DNA from: Sarocladium kiliense
Lineage: Eukaryota > Ascomycota > Sordariomycetes > Hypocreales > Sarocladiaceae
Reading direction: 5' to 3'
Assembly (NCBI GenBank): GCA_030734395.1
Contig: JAUZTG010000003.1
Span: 434,001-498,000, forward strand
Length of the DNA stretch: 64,000 bases
Shown: positions 1 to 12,102 of the stretch, piece by piece
How the letters are laid out: every line of letters begins with the position of its first letter
Numbering within the stretch: the stretch's first letter is position 1
The notes under the pieces: model-generated
What the model saw: the letters and a program-made list of their open reading frames with translations, nothing else
Told to the model about the DNA's origin: nothing
Database searches by the model: none
Position numbers and translations under genes: made by a program

Positions 1-2471
1 TGCAGAAGCTGCCATCACGGTGTCCTCCCCCTGCTGCCGACCCAGTGCCCCCGTTCACTGCGCCTCGCCCGGTGGCTTGCCGCCCCGCTTCACCGTGGTC
101 CGTCCCGGAGTCGCCGGTCACTCCTGATAGGTCGGATCGTACTCCCACGGGCCATTGTTTGGGCGAACCTCCCAAACGTCACCAAGCGACTCAACTGCCT
201 GACCCATCTGCCTCCAGAAGCCAAATTATCGCAACTTGACACCATAGTCAGACATTCATCAGTTAGCTGCAGTAGCTTGCTGCAGTATACCAGTCTATCG
301 AGCAGGGTTTGGACCTTTGTCATCCTCGTTTTTGGTACTAACTGGAGTTCAGCCAGCCTTCGGGCACCTTTCGATACCATATTGGGATCCCCTGCCAAAG
401 GGCGTCTAGGCAGCCGCGAACACAAGCGTAGCCGCAGCGCGGCAATCAAGAGCTTGTCCGTCCATCTCTACCATTCCTAAAGTGCACTCGCGCAGTTATC
501 CACAAGCTGTCACTTTTTGGCACTTTCTGTCATGGCCCGATTACACGCCGACACGCCTGTCAGCCTAACACATCAATACTGCTCAGACGTCCCGAGGTCC
601 ATCATGATATTGAGCTTCTTTCTCTTGCACGTGTGAAAACGCCTACAGCACAACTACAATATGTGCTCACACAGTCACACACTCCCTAAACTTTACGATG
701 CCCCATCCCGGACCGTTCCCACACGGCTACCTTGCCCGGTCCCCCCAAGTCTTTCGTACCTGCGGCTGACAGCTTGTTCCCGACGCCAAAGCGCCCGCCA
801 GGTTGGCGAGGCTGAACAACGGCTCGTCTCGAGAGCAAGAAGGTTTTTGCTCTTCGACCCAATTACCCACCTTCATTGGCCAGTCAGCACCCTCTAGCGT
901 GTGAGCCGAGACACGGCTGACCAGGCTATTGTCGTTATACTCCCATGGACAGGGGCCTGTCCCTTTCCTGTGCCCCTTTCTCCTCAATCATACATGTGCG
1001 CTGTAGTACTAGCTCTTATTCGGGTGATCTACTCGATGGAGGCCTCATATGTTGCCCAACCCTCTATTCCTGACACAAGGATCCCCTGGCGGTCAAAGCT
1101 GATCGATCGATTGAGGGCTTACCATGCCATGTGCGGGCTCCGATTCGCTCTTGGAACCTTATAAAAGGGGGTGAAGCCATAACCGACCCCCTGACATCTC
1201 GCCTTCAGCCCTATGAGCTTCACGGAACAGGGACTTGAGTCGAAGGTGACCAGGGTACGAAAGCCAGGGGTTCCTCAACGTCGGAAGTGCTTCCATAGGA
1301 GTTGATGTACTATTTGGGAATGGCTCGTGTTCTTCCTTGACAAAGATTTTCTGTCCTTGAGCTTCTTTTGACCTTTCGTGTCATCGTGGGCTTCCAGCTC
1401 GACGATCATGAAGTCATCCCAACTCGCGGATGTGCTTGGTTGGACCCAGGTCGCTCATCACATTGCACGATTCTGGTTCCTAGATTCATCTTACTCGTTG
1501 TTGTGCATGTAATTTGGGAGTTCAAGTTACCATTATTCGTATCTGGTCTTTCGCTTCTGTGAATAGCACCGTATATCGACCGCATACGAGAATGAAGTGA
1601 CACAGTTGGGAATCACCCCGCATGAGTTCACCTACCCCCGAATAGTTTCCATCACCAAATTGTAAGTCCAACTTCAAAGCACAAGCTCGTATTCACAGAC
1701 CAACCCTTCCAGCAGAATTCGAATCTGTACGGTTTGCGCAGCTATCCAGGGTATTCCGCTTCAAGCCCGACTTGCACTTGGCGAGGCAAACCCAGCATCA
1801 AGATGTACTTTCCGACATTCACAATTTACCCATGGGGTAGAGCGAGCATTTTGACCAGATAAAAGTGATGCAGTTCATTCATTACGTTCTCCAGATGTGG
1901 TATATAAAACGTGGGGAATCTACAAAGCCATGGGAATCGTTTCCTTGCTTGCAACGTGCTCCGCTCATTCGCATCAGTCCTACAACTGGAAAGATAAGTC
2001 ATGTCGAGGTGAGGAGACCCAAAGCAAACCATGATGAAAAGTGTACAGTTATACGCTCTCTATACGTTGTGTCTAGGAGTAGGCAGACCGTAGCAGCCAC
2101 ATTTTCGCTGAGGCTCAGGTCCATATCATTCGACACTCTCAACCTCTTGTGTTGTCGTCCTGACAGCGCCCTCGCCCTCTCCTTGAAACATAATTCACCC
2201 AATCTCTCGGTGATCCACGCTCTGTCCACCTGCCGGACATGAGATGATTGTTGCGTACGTTCTAAATAGCTGGGACCCATCGCGAATTCGCTAATGGAGA
2301 CAAAGTGATAAAAGCACGAAAGTAACGTGACGTAGAAAAGGGATGAAGCCATCCAATCCCAAGGTGATCATGACTGCGGTATAGTGTATCGTCGAAACGT
2401 GAGGAACGCGGAAGCCCATGTTTCATCAGAGTTGACGCATCGTGAGGTCTGACAGAAGATGGCTAAGGGCA
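1..2471. other. gene-free stretch
   Basis: No convincing gene on either strand. Open frames are short, overlap on opposite strands and show no recognisable domain or plausible exon chain. The stretch holds one good TATA-box match near 1160 followed by a short ATG frame, listed separately. The right end is the 3' flank of the Pom1-like kinase gene, so its terminator and 3' UTR must lie here. Confidence 0.6.
1160..1168 (+). promoter_or_regulatory. TATA-box match
   Basis: The bases read TATAAAAGG, a near-perfect TATA box. About 45 bp downstream an ATG at 1213 opens a 30-codon frame ending at 1305. No protein family is recognisable, so the box may serve a non-coding transcript, a tiny gene, or nothing. 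Confidence 0.25.
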
Positions 2472-5400
2472 TCAGGCCCTTCTGCTCATGGCAGCCGTGG
2501 CTCCGGCAGCAGCAAGGTCCTGTTTCCCACTGGCGGTACGGTTCGATGCTCGAGGGAGACTGCTGAGCCCTGAAGAGATGCTCGCCATACCGGTGCTTGT
2601 GCGTCTATTAGTGCTCGCAGCAGTCGGTGCCGTGGCGCCAGATACCCTCCTTGAGTTGGCCGCGACAGGTTTGTGGGGGCTTGGGCCTGAACGCATGCTC
2701 CCCATTGCCTTGTTGGTTATAGATGCTGGTGGGTCGGGCAGAGGGCGAGGTGCTGAAGAAATAGTATTATGACGCTTGATGGGCGATGCATCACGCGGTG
2801 CCATGCGAGGCAGTGACGTCGCTGGCTTATGACCAGTGATGAACTCGTGGCGTATAGCTTCCTCCGGTTTCATCCGTCGATCAGGATCCCACCGGAGACA
2901 ACGTGCTAGGAAGTCGAGGAAAGCTTCATCGTCGCACTTGATGGCTTGCTGCAAAGTCTTCGATGATGGGCGACGTCGGCGGCCTTTGGAGGAGACTGTT
3001 AGGCGGGGCTTGCCCATAGAGTCGAAGAAAAGCTTCTTGCGAGTGCTCTTCTCGATGAGATGCTTCTCTGGTGGACCAAACACTTCCATGATACAAGCCA
3101 GCTGCTCTTGTTCATTCTCTCCAGGAAAGATGGGGACACCAGTGTACAGCTCGGCAAGAATGCAGCCAACACTCCACATATCGATGGGCAAGCCGTAAGT
3201 CATTCCGAGAATGACTTCGGGAGATCGATAGAATCGGGACTGGATATATGTATACACTTTCTCATTCTCGAAGCAACTCGAGCCGAAGTCAATGACTTTG
3301 ATCTCAGCATGAAGAGGATGACGTAGCAGGATGTTCTCAGGCTTCAGATCGCAGTGAATGACCTTGTGCTGCTTCAGCAAGTTGAGTGAGCTTAAGATCT
3401 GTTTAGTGAATCGGCGTATGATGCGGATCGAGAAGCCGCGGAAAGAATGTGCCTTGATAAGCTCATAAAGGTTCATGTCCAAGAGCTCAGTTGAGATGCA
3501 TAGATGTCCACGGAAATAGAAGCTCTGGGTGAAGTTCACCATGCTATGCTTGTTTTTGGGGTCCTGCGAAGAGGTCAGTGGAGATCAAAAGCCCGAGGAA
3601 TACATAATACACCTACCCATTCGCGAAGCTTCTGTAGAATGTTGACTTCGACGAGAGCCTGTTGGTGGAAACGCTTCTTGTTACGGATAATCTTGACGGC
3701 AACAAGTACTCCAAGCTTGTGGTCAATGCATCGAACGACTTGCCCGAAGCTGCCCTTTCCAAGCACATCAATAATCTCATAGCGATACGAAAGGTGATCT
3801 CCGGGGACAATGGTATAGTCTCCTCTCTCGTCATCGTACCCAAAGTTAGGCGCGTCGGAGTGAACGTCACCAACCACCTTGCGGGCATTTTGTGTACCAC
3901 AGAAGTATACATCTGTGTAGTCGACGATCTCGCCGCGCTCATAGATGTTTAGCATGGCAATTCTGATGGCCTCGTGGGCGCCAACGCGGTCCTTCGGCGT
4001 CGCCCTCTTCCGCAGCTGGTCAATTGTTCGTGCTGCGACTTCGGTCTCCTTGCGACGAGATCCAAGCTTCCTCATCTCATCCTCCGCAGCCTTGTCGTCT
4101 TTATCGAGCTCCATAGCCGTAAATGCCTCGGCTCCGCGGATGCTACTCGACGAAGCCCGTGGCTTGACAATTTTGTGCATGACCAAAGGATTACGACTCG
4201 TGGGCATGGGTGTTGCATCCACACTGGGCTCCTTCTTGTTCGTCCAAGTCTCGCTTTTAGTACGCTCGTGAGACGGGTAACTGCTGAGGCTTGCTCCTGA
4301 GCTTTTTCGGCGACGCGATTCCAAGTATCCATTGCTGGGTTTCCCGGCTGGGGCAGGGCTGCTCTGCTTGATGTTTGCCAGGTTGTTGACAGTGGCGGAA
4401 ACAGGGATCCTCGGCGGCGGCATACTATCCTGCCTAGCATGGGCCTGTTGTTGCGACTGCACTGAAGCCTTGTCTGTAACATCAGAAGGGGGGTTGATGC
4501 CGCTCTTCGATGAGCCTCTTTTCCACGACATGCTGAGCTTCCGGCGCAGAGAGCTCATCGAAGACGGGGTCTGGGGCTCGTCATTGGCACTGGGAGCCGG
4601 CGTTGGAGATTTCGGAGCAGACTTCTCAGAGTTCTGCGGACGGGGGCCAGCAGGCTTGTGGAAACTTTGATCGTCAAAGCCCAGACCGTGTATTGTGGAT
4701 GGATCGCCGCTGGTCTTTGGTCGCCGCAGAAAACTGGTCTCGAAGCCTCCTTTGGGAGCGGAAGAGGAAAGGAATGGCGATATGCTGTGTTTGTTCGGCT
4801 CTTCCACAATAGATGAAGAGCTGGATGTACCAGCATCTGGGGGCGTGGGCGTCATGTGATGCGTGTGATGAACGGAGCTGCTGCTTCTCAGATCCGGCAG
4901 CTCCATGGTTTCGTCGTAGCGACTCTTAGAAAAGAAGGCACTTTTCGAGGCTGTCATTGGGGTTGTCGGCGTGCGCGGCAATTGTCGTGAGGGAGGAGGA
5001 CTCAAGTCACGTCCCGGGGCTGCTGGCTGCGGCATGGGAGGAACCTTCATTGAGCTCGGCAGGTTGATCGGCGCCAAGTTGATGGGAGGGAGACTCAATG
5101 GCTGAAGATTCTTCCTGCTGTTCTGGGCTGATACCCTCTTGTCAACATTCATTGCGCTGGTCGACATGGGCATGAATGAACTTTTCCTAGCACTGGGCTT
5201 CCGCTGCACCTTGGTAGGCTCAGGCATCACTGGCATAGTTATACTGCCCGTAGAGTTGCCATTAGAACCCTCGAAGTTGCTGAGGGCTGTTTTCTTCTTC
5301 TCCATAAAGTATGCGTCGGCGGGAGAGTCTTTGGGCGACTCGTATGCCTTTGGAATCGCCGGAACCGGTGGAACATCTTCATCATCGTCGTTATGCAAAG

Positions 5401-6953
5401 GGTTATGTACAGTCGTGAGTTTTGGTGCTGGCAATCTTGAGGCCGAAGCGGACACTGGTAGCCGGGGTTGAATGGAACCTGTTGATGTCCTCACGGTGTT
5501 GAGACTAGCGGCTGACCCGATTGACAGTCCGGAGCTGTACGACTTTCTGGTAATATCAGGAGTAGTACGAGCTGAAGAGGGTGTCGCCGAGGCCTTCCGC
5601 GGGATCATTGATGGTGATCTGGAGTCTGCTCGCGTTTCCGTTGACACTGGAGGCGGTGGTGGTACGCTCGTAATCTGGTTCAGACTTTGGGAGCCGGGCA
5701 AGATAGACATGCGCTGCATGCGCTTCGTATCCGTTGGACTGATGGTCCTTGCACCAAGCCCGCTCACATGTGGTGGAGTACCATGAGCACCTGGCATCAT
5801 AGATGCCCTTTTCACCACACCTGACGATGAAGGTGTGAGTCCGCGTCCAGCAACCCGTGGTGACCGAGGCGGAAGGGTAGAATGCCTGTTGTGCTCTGGA
5901 GTGAGAGTATTGTCGGCTGTGAAAGGTGCATGGGCGGAGTGCGGCGGTGGCTGAACAGACTTCGCCTTAAAGGCTCTGGTTTCAGCGTAGGGTCGCCCGC
6001 TATCGAAGCCAGAAGACCCTCCGTCTATAGACGTCCTTGTGTTGTCTCCGGTACCACGGTCTGAGAACAGGCTGGGCCGTCGCCTAGACGGGTTTCGGGA
6101 CCCATCAAATGAGGTGTCACCAATGACCCCCGGGCCTATCGACTTGCGAGGCGGCTTGCCAATGTTAGTACTGACGTTCGAAACCGGTGGATAGTGGCTC
6201 TGTCGTCTATTTCGCATTGCAGCTGGAGCTGTGGGTGCATCGATCGGGGCTGAGGAGTTAGAGTTGGTCGAGGACGAGAGTGCAGCAGACTGCCTCGAGG
6301 ACGTGCTCGGCCGCCGCAGGATAGAGCCAGAACGGCCAGTCCGGTTTGCAGCCGCAGCCGACGGGACAGCTACATGGCGTCCATTGGTAGTACCGACGGC
6401 AGCACCGGGTTGACTTGAGACGGTATGGGCCATCTCGCGACTTGCCAAGCCCTGTGCGTCGAGGATACTGCCCTCGCCGGTCGGCGAGGGAAACTGGGTA
6501 AGTTTGAAGTCGGTGGAGGCGGACTCGATGCTGCTATGTAGATCATCGAAGCTCACGGAGGGAAGGAACTCGTATGGCGTATTCGACTCTGTGTGGTGAT
6601 CGTCTTCCCCATTCCGCCCGAATGAAAGAAGCGAGTGATTGTTGGCAGACGAAGCACTCAGCATCGGATCGTCGTCTGCGGGCGGAGGCGCGCGGTTGAG
6701 GATGATTGACGGGTTTAGTCGGTTTGAAGAGGCGGTTCGATGTCTGTGGCACGAGATGGGCCAGAATTAGCGGGCATCGCAGTCGATGATTTTCAACTTG
6801 GGAATGTGAATGAAGTCGTGATGAAAACAAAGAAGCGAAATCGTGACATAGACAGGGTCAAAGTCCCCAAGGGGAAGTCAATAGGGGACAAACTCACGAT
6901 AATGCAGCTGGAGCAGATGGTGGTCCAGGAGGAACTCCTCGTTGACGATGCAT
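2472..6953 (-). CDS. pom1: Pom1-like DYRK-family protein kinase
   Basis: Predicted dual-specificity Ser/Thr kinase of the DYRK family, 1424 residues. Proposed exons are 6953-6898, 6743-3617 and 3563-2472, with introns of 154 and 53 bp. The start at 6953 is preferred over the ATG at 6664 because the frame stays open upstream of 6664, is proline-rich and joins cleanly to a short first exon through a GTGAGT donor. Residues 1 to about 1000 are low-complexity and rich in Ser, Pro and Arg. The kinase domain spans about 1005-1300: LGKGSFGQVV loop, Lys near 1036 in VAVK, IHCDLKPEN with Asp near 1133, DFG near 1153, and YTY in the activation loop, where DYRKs autophosphorylate tyrosine. The HCD motif, the YxY loop and the long disordered N-terminus fit fission-yeast Pom1, a cell-end polarity kinase that controls division size and site. 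The role here is inferred from that family. Yak1 is less likely. Confidence 0.85.
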
Positions 6954-9144
6954 TCAACCTTTTGATACCTTTCCGTCGAAGACGGGGGAGTCCAAGCCTA
7001 TTCTGCACGACCTATCCGCTGTCAAGAGCAAGATGCCTTGAGAGTCCGAACGTCTCAGTCCGGTCAGGGAGCTGAGGTCGGGGCAATGGCTACCTCATTC
7101 CGCTGACAGGCGCGCAGGGAGACGGTGACAGGGTCGTGAAGCGGCAGGTCTGGTCCAGCCGGCGAGATGGACGATGGCAGGAATATCCGTGGACAGACCT
7201 AGCTCGGGAGCTGGGCCGCTGCAGTCAGGATACGGGCAAGGAGGCGTCGAATGCTCCGTGATGGGAGGTTGAAGGAGGTTGTTTTTCGAGGGCTGAGGAG
7301 CGGCACTGTAGCGACAGGCGAGACCGACAGGCACGCACACACCTCATGGGGGACCCTCGCGCAGGCACTGGCACCAAGAAAGGAGGGTGGCGCCGACCAA
7401 CGGGGACAAGACCAACGACGGGCACACGTTTTAGGGGCGGTATGTGCAGGTACAGTGGGGGAAGTAGGGGCACTGGCAGCGGCCCACAGCGCATGGTGGC
7501 TGTTGCCGGTGGTTGGTGAGATAGGTGGTGGTGGGTGGTGGGTGGCGGGTGGTACTGCACAAAGTACTCCGTACCTAGGCTTTGCTTCTGGTATACCCGT
7601 AACAACAGAGACAGGGAAGTGAGCTGCAGTGTGTCTCTTGTTAGCCACTCGTTGCTCAGCACCTTAGCTACAATGATTGTGGATGGCAGAGTGGGTGCTG
7701 CGCATTCTTCGCTGCAGGTGCTGGCTGCAGGTGCACGAGGCGCCGGCAGCTGCCTGTCAGTCCTTTCCGTCGATGGCCTCGCGCAATGAAGGCACAGCAA
7801 CTCGCGTGCCCTATCATGCTTCTGCCTCCTTGGCCTGTCTCGAGCAACAGAACTGCGCTTCGAATGTCAGCCCGTTCTCCAGAGTTCAACTGTCTCATTG
7901 TCTACCAGTGCCTCACGAACAATTCGCCAACCCCCATCTCCTCCGCTCTAGACCATTTGGGAGGTCAAAGCCAGGCCCACTGCCAAATCGGGGTTCCTCA
8001 GGGGCTCGGTGCGCACTTGGACACCACCGGCTGTGGAGAGCTGGGCCTATCATATTCCTCCCAAATTTCCCCAAGCACTCCTCACGCACAGGTGCTGTGT
8101 CAATTCACCAAACAGAGACGATGTTGCATCACTAAAACACCTCCAAGTCCCTCTCGCTGCTTGACAACAACACCTTCTTGGACTGGCTGCCAGGTTACAG
8201 ATCACTGACATGGCTCTACGCCAAAACGACTTGTGTTGAACCCTGGTTGTTTGATGCCCCATCCTACGCTCCACTTCAACCACCCCGTCCAGGGGTCAAG
8301 TGGCGATCCGTCTTCCTGGCTGATTGGCTCTCACCTCCCAGACGCTTGATTGTTTACTTTCATCTCCTTTAGCTCAAGAAAGCAATGTTCAAAGTGCGCC
8401 CTTCAAATTCCAAGGAAAGACTTTGGCAAGGGACTTACAAGGAGTACTATACCCGGCCTGCGACTGTCGCGTTTGGTTCGGCGAATCACCTGCTGATGGC
8501 CGCATTTGTTATGATGATGCGCTTCCCCAGACAACGGCTCGTGTTGTTCATGCGCCTTGGTCATCAGAGCTATGAGTTCCCGGGAGCAGGACCTTTTAGA
8601 TCTTGAACCATGTCGCAAGTATATGATGTTCCTAGTCCTCTGATTTCGATAGGATCGCGTGAAAGGTTTTTTCGTCGTCATGCTGGATATTTGCCCAGCC
8701 ATCGAAGGAGGCCGTTGACGAAACAACAGAGCTACCCGGCAACGACATCTTCATACCATTACCACCAACACACGAGCATAGCGGTGTTTCCAAGTCGAAT
8801 AAAATGCCAACTATATTATTCCAATTATCAGCATTAGTCGACGTCAGACTATTACAGATCACTTAAACTCAATCGCCCGCGGTGTTGGACCCTCCATCTT
8901 GTGGCGCCGTCTTTGGCGGCCCGTCAGAGGTGCATGTGTGATGTCAGCATGGCTCCCCCTCCTAAAGTGAAAGCGTCACATGTCAAGTCACTACTCCCGA
9001 AGCCCAGCCCAACCGCCAACTAGTCCATTCATCGGCTATTCAACGTTGCGAGAGACATGCATCCAGCCTGATCGCAAGGTCTCTAGTTCGGCCAGAGCGC
9101 CGCCTCTACCAGCAAAACCTCGTGCTGACCTCTAAGCCTCCATC
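6954..9144. other. intergenic region, shared promoter space
   Basis: About 2.2 kb between the divergent Pom1-like and Pex30-like genes. No exon chain is convincing, and the longest frames are Pro/His/Arg-rich shadows. It contains a G-rich tract of GGT/GGGT units near 7524-7552. It probably holds long 5' leaders and both promoters. Confidence 0.55.
7524..7552 (+). repeat. GGT/GGGT-rich simple tract
   Basis: A run of GGTGGTGGTGGG-type units, purine-rich on the + strand, with three G triplets and several G pairs. It could weakly form a quadruplex, though the runs are short. It lies roughly 570 bp upstream of the Pom1-like start, so it may be promoter or leader sequence of that gene. Confidence 0.4.
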
Positions 9145-10670
9145 ATGGACGACGTAGGGCTAGCTAGCGTCCTCGAGGGGAGTCAGGACGATGACACCCC
9201 AATCCCTTCATCGCCCAACCGCAGACGAGATGCTACCGATTCCGAGGCTGGCTCTCCTCAGAAGTCGACGTCCCGCGCTGGTGGGTTCGGCTTTGCCGCC
9301 ATCCGCGAGAAAGCGAGTATCCAGGACCGCCTCATCGAGAAGTGAGCCTCATCAAGATCCTAATCCCACGATATCTGAGACTGATCCAGCGCTTCAACTC
9401 CAGACTCCTCCAGCAAGTCATCCCCTCCGATGCCGACGATACCGGCTCCGATGCACCCATCATCCCCGACCCCGGTGCGCCCGTTTTCGCCCAGCGGCCG
9501 AACTTCACCATCCCGACCATGTCCAATAACTTCCGCCGGTTCAACGCACGTATCGGAGTGGTCTTCAAGTTCCAAGCACGTGCCCTTCGTCTTCTCGCCT
9601 GGCGCCGTCCCTCACATACCATGTCCTTCCTGGCCGTGTACACCTTTGTATGTCTCGATCCTTACATGCTCCCGGTTCTCCCAATTATCGCTCTTCTCCT
9701 CGGCGTTCTCGTCCCAGCCTTTGTGGCACGCCATCCTGCTCCTCCGAAGAACACCCTTTCGAGTGAGCAGGGGATGGGCTACTCACCCCGAGGGCCCCCG
9801 CTTGCACCTGCGGCGACAGTGAGGCCGGTGAAGGAGCTAAGCAAGGACTTCTTCCGAAACATGAGAGATCTCCAGAACGTTATGGATGACTTCAGCCGAG
9901 CGCATGACAAGGTCATTGCGCTTCTCGTTCCCGTCACGAACTTCAGCGACGAAGCTCTATCATCGGCGCTCTTCCTCTTTCTCTTCACAGGCGGCGTCTT
10001 CATGACCCTGACCTCACATCTCTTGCCATGGCGCTTCATCTTCCTCCTAGGCGGCTGGGCTGCCGTCCTCTCTTCACATCCACATATAGCCCGCCTCCTT
10101 GCCGCTACACACGAATCACACGTTCATCCACATGAGACGGTAGCTCGAGGTTTCGTCGGTAATTGGATCACCAATGACGTAATCCTCGATTCCGCTCCTG
10201 AATCCCGCGAGGTTGAGATCTTCGAACTTCAGAAAATGTCACGCGATGGCAGCGAATGGGAGCCATGGGTCTTCTCCCCTTCACCTTACGACCCTCTGTC
10301 CCAACCACGCATTGCGGGCGAGAGACCTGGTGGAACGCGCTTCTTCGAAGATGTCCTACCACCAAACGGATGGGAGTGGAGCGAGAAGAAGTGGGCGCTG
10401 GATCTTTGGAGTAGAGAGTGGGTGGAAGAGCGGATTATCACAGGCGTGGAGGTCGAGACGGAGGGCGAGAGGTGGGTGTACGATATCTGGGACGACGCGC
10501 ACGAGAGGACCGGGGTGGTGGACCATACGGTTGACAAAATGAAGGCTAAGCCACAAAAGCCAAGTTGGGAAGAGGGTGAAGATGTGAACGAAAGGAGAGG
10601 AGAGTGGAGGAGGCGGCGTTGGGTGAGGTTGGTGAAGCGAAGAGCGTCAATGTCCAGCGGCTCTGCGTGA
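9145..10670 (+). CDS. Pex30-like peroxin (Pex24p/DysF family)
   Basis: Predicted integral membrane peroxin, 487 residues. Exons are 9145-9341 and 9404-10670, with a 62 bp intron (GTGAGC donor, CTCCAG acceptor) that restores the frame through a split Lys codon. The N-terminal 60 residues are charged and disordered. Hydrophobic hairpin-like stretches lie at about residues 120-170 and 220-275, as in the reticulon-like region of yeast Pex30/Pex31. The C-terminal part carries a DysF-type block rich in Trp (GWEWSEKKW, then WVYDIWDD). Family members shape ER tubules and regulate peroxisome and lipid-droplet formation from the ER. It converges on the GGPP synthase gene with 244 bp between stop codons. 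Family assignment is firm; which paralogue (Pex23, 24, 30-32) cannot be told by eye. Confidence 0.8.
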
Positions 10671-10914
10671 TTCACAACATCTCTGACAACGGAGCTATGA
10701 TGGTAGAACTGGAGCTTTGGGGTCGGATTGGCGCAACTTGGTATGGACTTGCAGATTATGGCAATATGTGTAATCATGAAAATAATGTGAAATTGGTATC
10801 AATCGTCGGAAACCACCGCCGCCACATAGTATGTGCAAATCCTGCTCTTGTCCTAGCAGACCTGACCCATATCATAACCACCTCATTACATGGAATTACT
10901 CCGCAGTCCAATGA

Positions 10915-12102
10915 TCACCCCTCCGCTGTAACAACCATCTTATCCAATATCTTCTGGAACGCCTTTGCTCCACCCTTTCCATCATCGATCTCATCCGCGA
11001 GCTTCCTCGCGCGCTCGATCAGCACAGCTATTACTTTTCGTGAGTACTCGAAGCTGCCGGTGCTCTCCATGTATGCGACGGCGTAGCGCTTGACCTGCAC
11101 ATCCGTAGTCTTCTGCTTGAGGATGTTGACAAGCTGTAGGTTGGATGGGTTGGTGCGGATGCTGTGAATGACGGGAAAGGAGAATTTGCCTTCTGTCAGG
11201 TCTTCGCACATGCCCTTATTGTTGCTGTACTCGCTCGAGGAGAGGTTCATGTAATCGTCGCGGATTTGGAAGATGAGGCCGAAGAGATTGACGAGGGGTA
11301 CACAGTTGAATGGTGTCTTGGACTCGGCCTGCATGAGCTTGATGCCCAGACGGAAGAGGCCACCAGTCTTGTTGCCCACCATCTCGAGGTAGTCGTCTTC
11401 GCTGGGGCAGGTCAACGTGTCACGCCAGAACAGATCCATGCCTTGTCCACGGTGAAGATTGACGAGCTCCTCAGCAAACATGCTAACGGCAAGCGGGTTG
11501 CTGAGCTTCTGAAGCTCTTGCAGAGCGACGAAGTAAATGTAGTTTGCGGAATTGATAGTTTGTGCAACGCCGAAAATGTTGTGCGCCACAGGGAAACCGC
11601 GACGGAGCTCAGAGGAGTCTTGAACATCGTCCACAAGAAGAGACGACTCGTGGAGCATGCCAATGACTCTCGTAATGATTTCAAGACTGTCGGCAGGCAC
11701 CTCGAGCCATGCATTGAAAGCCCCAATCAGCTGTGATCGGAAGTCTTTGCCTGGGTGACTGATGACATATTCGAATGGTCCGCGCACCACCTTCTCCTTG
11801 TCAACCGTCCAGGACTTCTTGGCAGTGAAGTCGAAGTCATCATCAGCGTACCGCTGAGGGTTTGGTGGCTCGTTGGGAGGCTGCATGCCTGTCATAGTGA
11901 AGGGCCCTGAAGCTGCGGCGTGCTTGCTTGATCGTTGTTGCTGCTTTTGACTGAGCCAGTCTCCCTCTGGGACAGGGCGGAGGATAGATTTAGGAGGAGG
12001 AGAACCGTGGGTGCCGTCGGAAAGGTTGCGCGCGTGAGCGGCTGAGGAGCTGGAGGTGCGAGGAGGGATGGCGTTGGGTGAGGAGAGGAGACTTGAGGTC
12101 AT
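10915..12102 (-). CDS. geranylgeranyl diphosphate synthase
   Basis: Class I trans-prenyltransferase that adds isopentenyl diphosphate to farnesyl diphosphate to make GGPP, used for protein prenylation and other isoprenoids. It is a single exon of 395 residues from the ATG at 12102; the frame extends upstream only to a TTG. Visible motifs are the first Asp-rich motif DDVQD (about 158-162) followed by LRRGFP, and the second motif DDYMN (about 282-286), the DDYxN form common in fungal enzymes. GKFSFPVIHS lies downstream. The first 100 or so residues are a disordered Ser/Pro-rich extension. No terpene cyclase, P450 or indole-diterpene gene lies nearby, which argues for the housekeeping (Bts1-type) enzyme rather than a metabolite-cluster copy. 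Confidence 0.9.
   Translation of the reverse strand: MTSSLLSSPNAIPPRTSSSSAAHARNLSDGTHGSPPPKSILRPVPEGDWLSQKQQQRSSKHAAASGPFTMTGMQPPNEPPNPQRYADDDFDFTAKKSWTVDKEKVVRGPFEYVISHPGKDFRSQLIGAFNAWLEVPADSLEIITRVIGMLHESSLLVDDVQDSSELRRGFPVAHNIFGVAQTINSANYIYFVALQELQKLSNPLAVSMFAEELVNLHRGQGMDLFWRDTLTCPSEDDYLEMVGNKTGGLFRLGIKLMQAESKTPFNCVPLVNLFGLIFQIRDDYMNLSSSEYSNNKGMCEDLTEGKFSFPVIHSIRTNPSNLQLVNILKQKTTDVQVKRYAVAYMESTGSFEYSRKVIAVLIERARKLADEIDDGKGGAKAFQKILDKMVVTAEG

Noticed and set aside
4072..4482. Frames on both strands inside the Pom1-like gene
   Set aside because: Shadows of the true coding frame; the kinase and its N-terminal frame explain the region.
7225..7800. 191-codon frame on the - strand upstream of the Pom1-like gene
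   Set aside because: Pro/His/Ser-rich low-complexity translation with no domain, overlapping open frames on both strands; more likely promoter or leader sequence.
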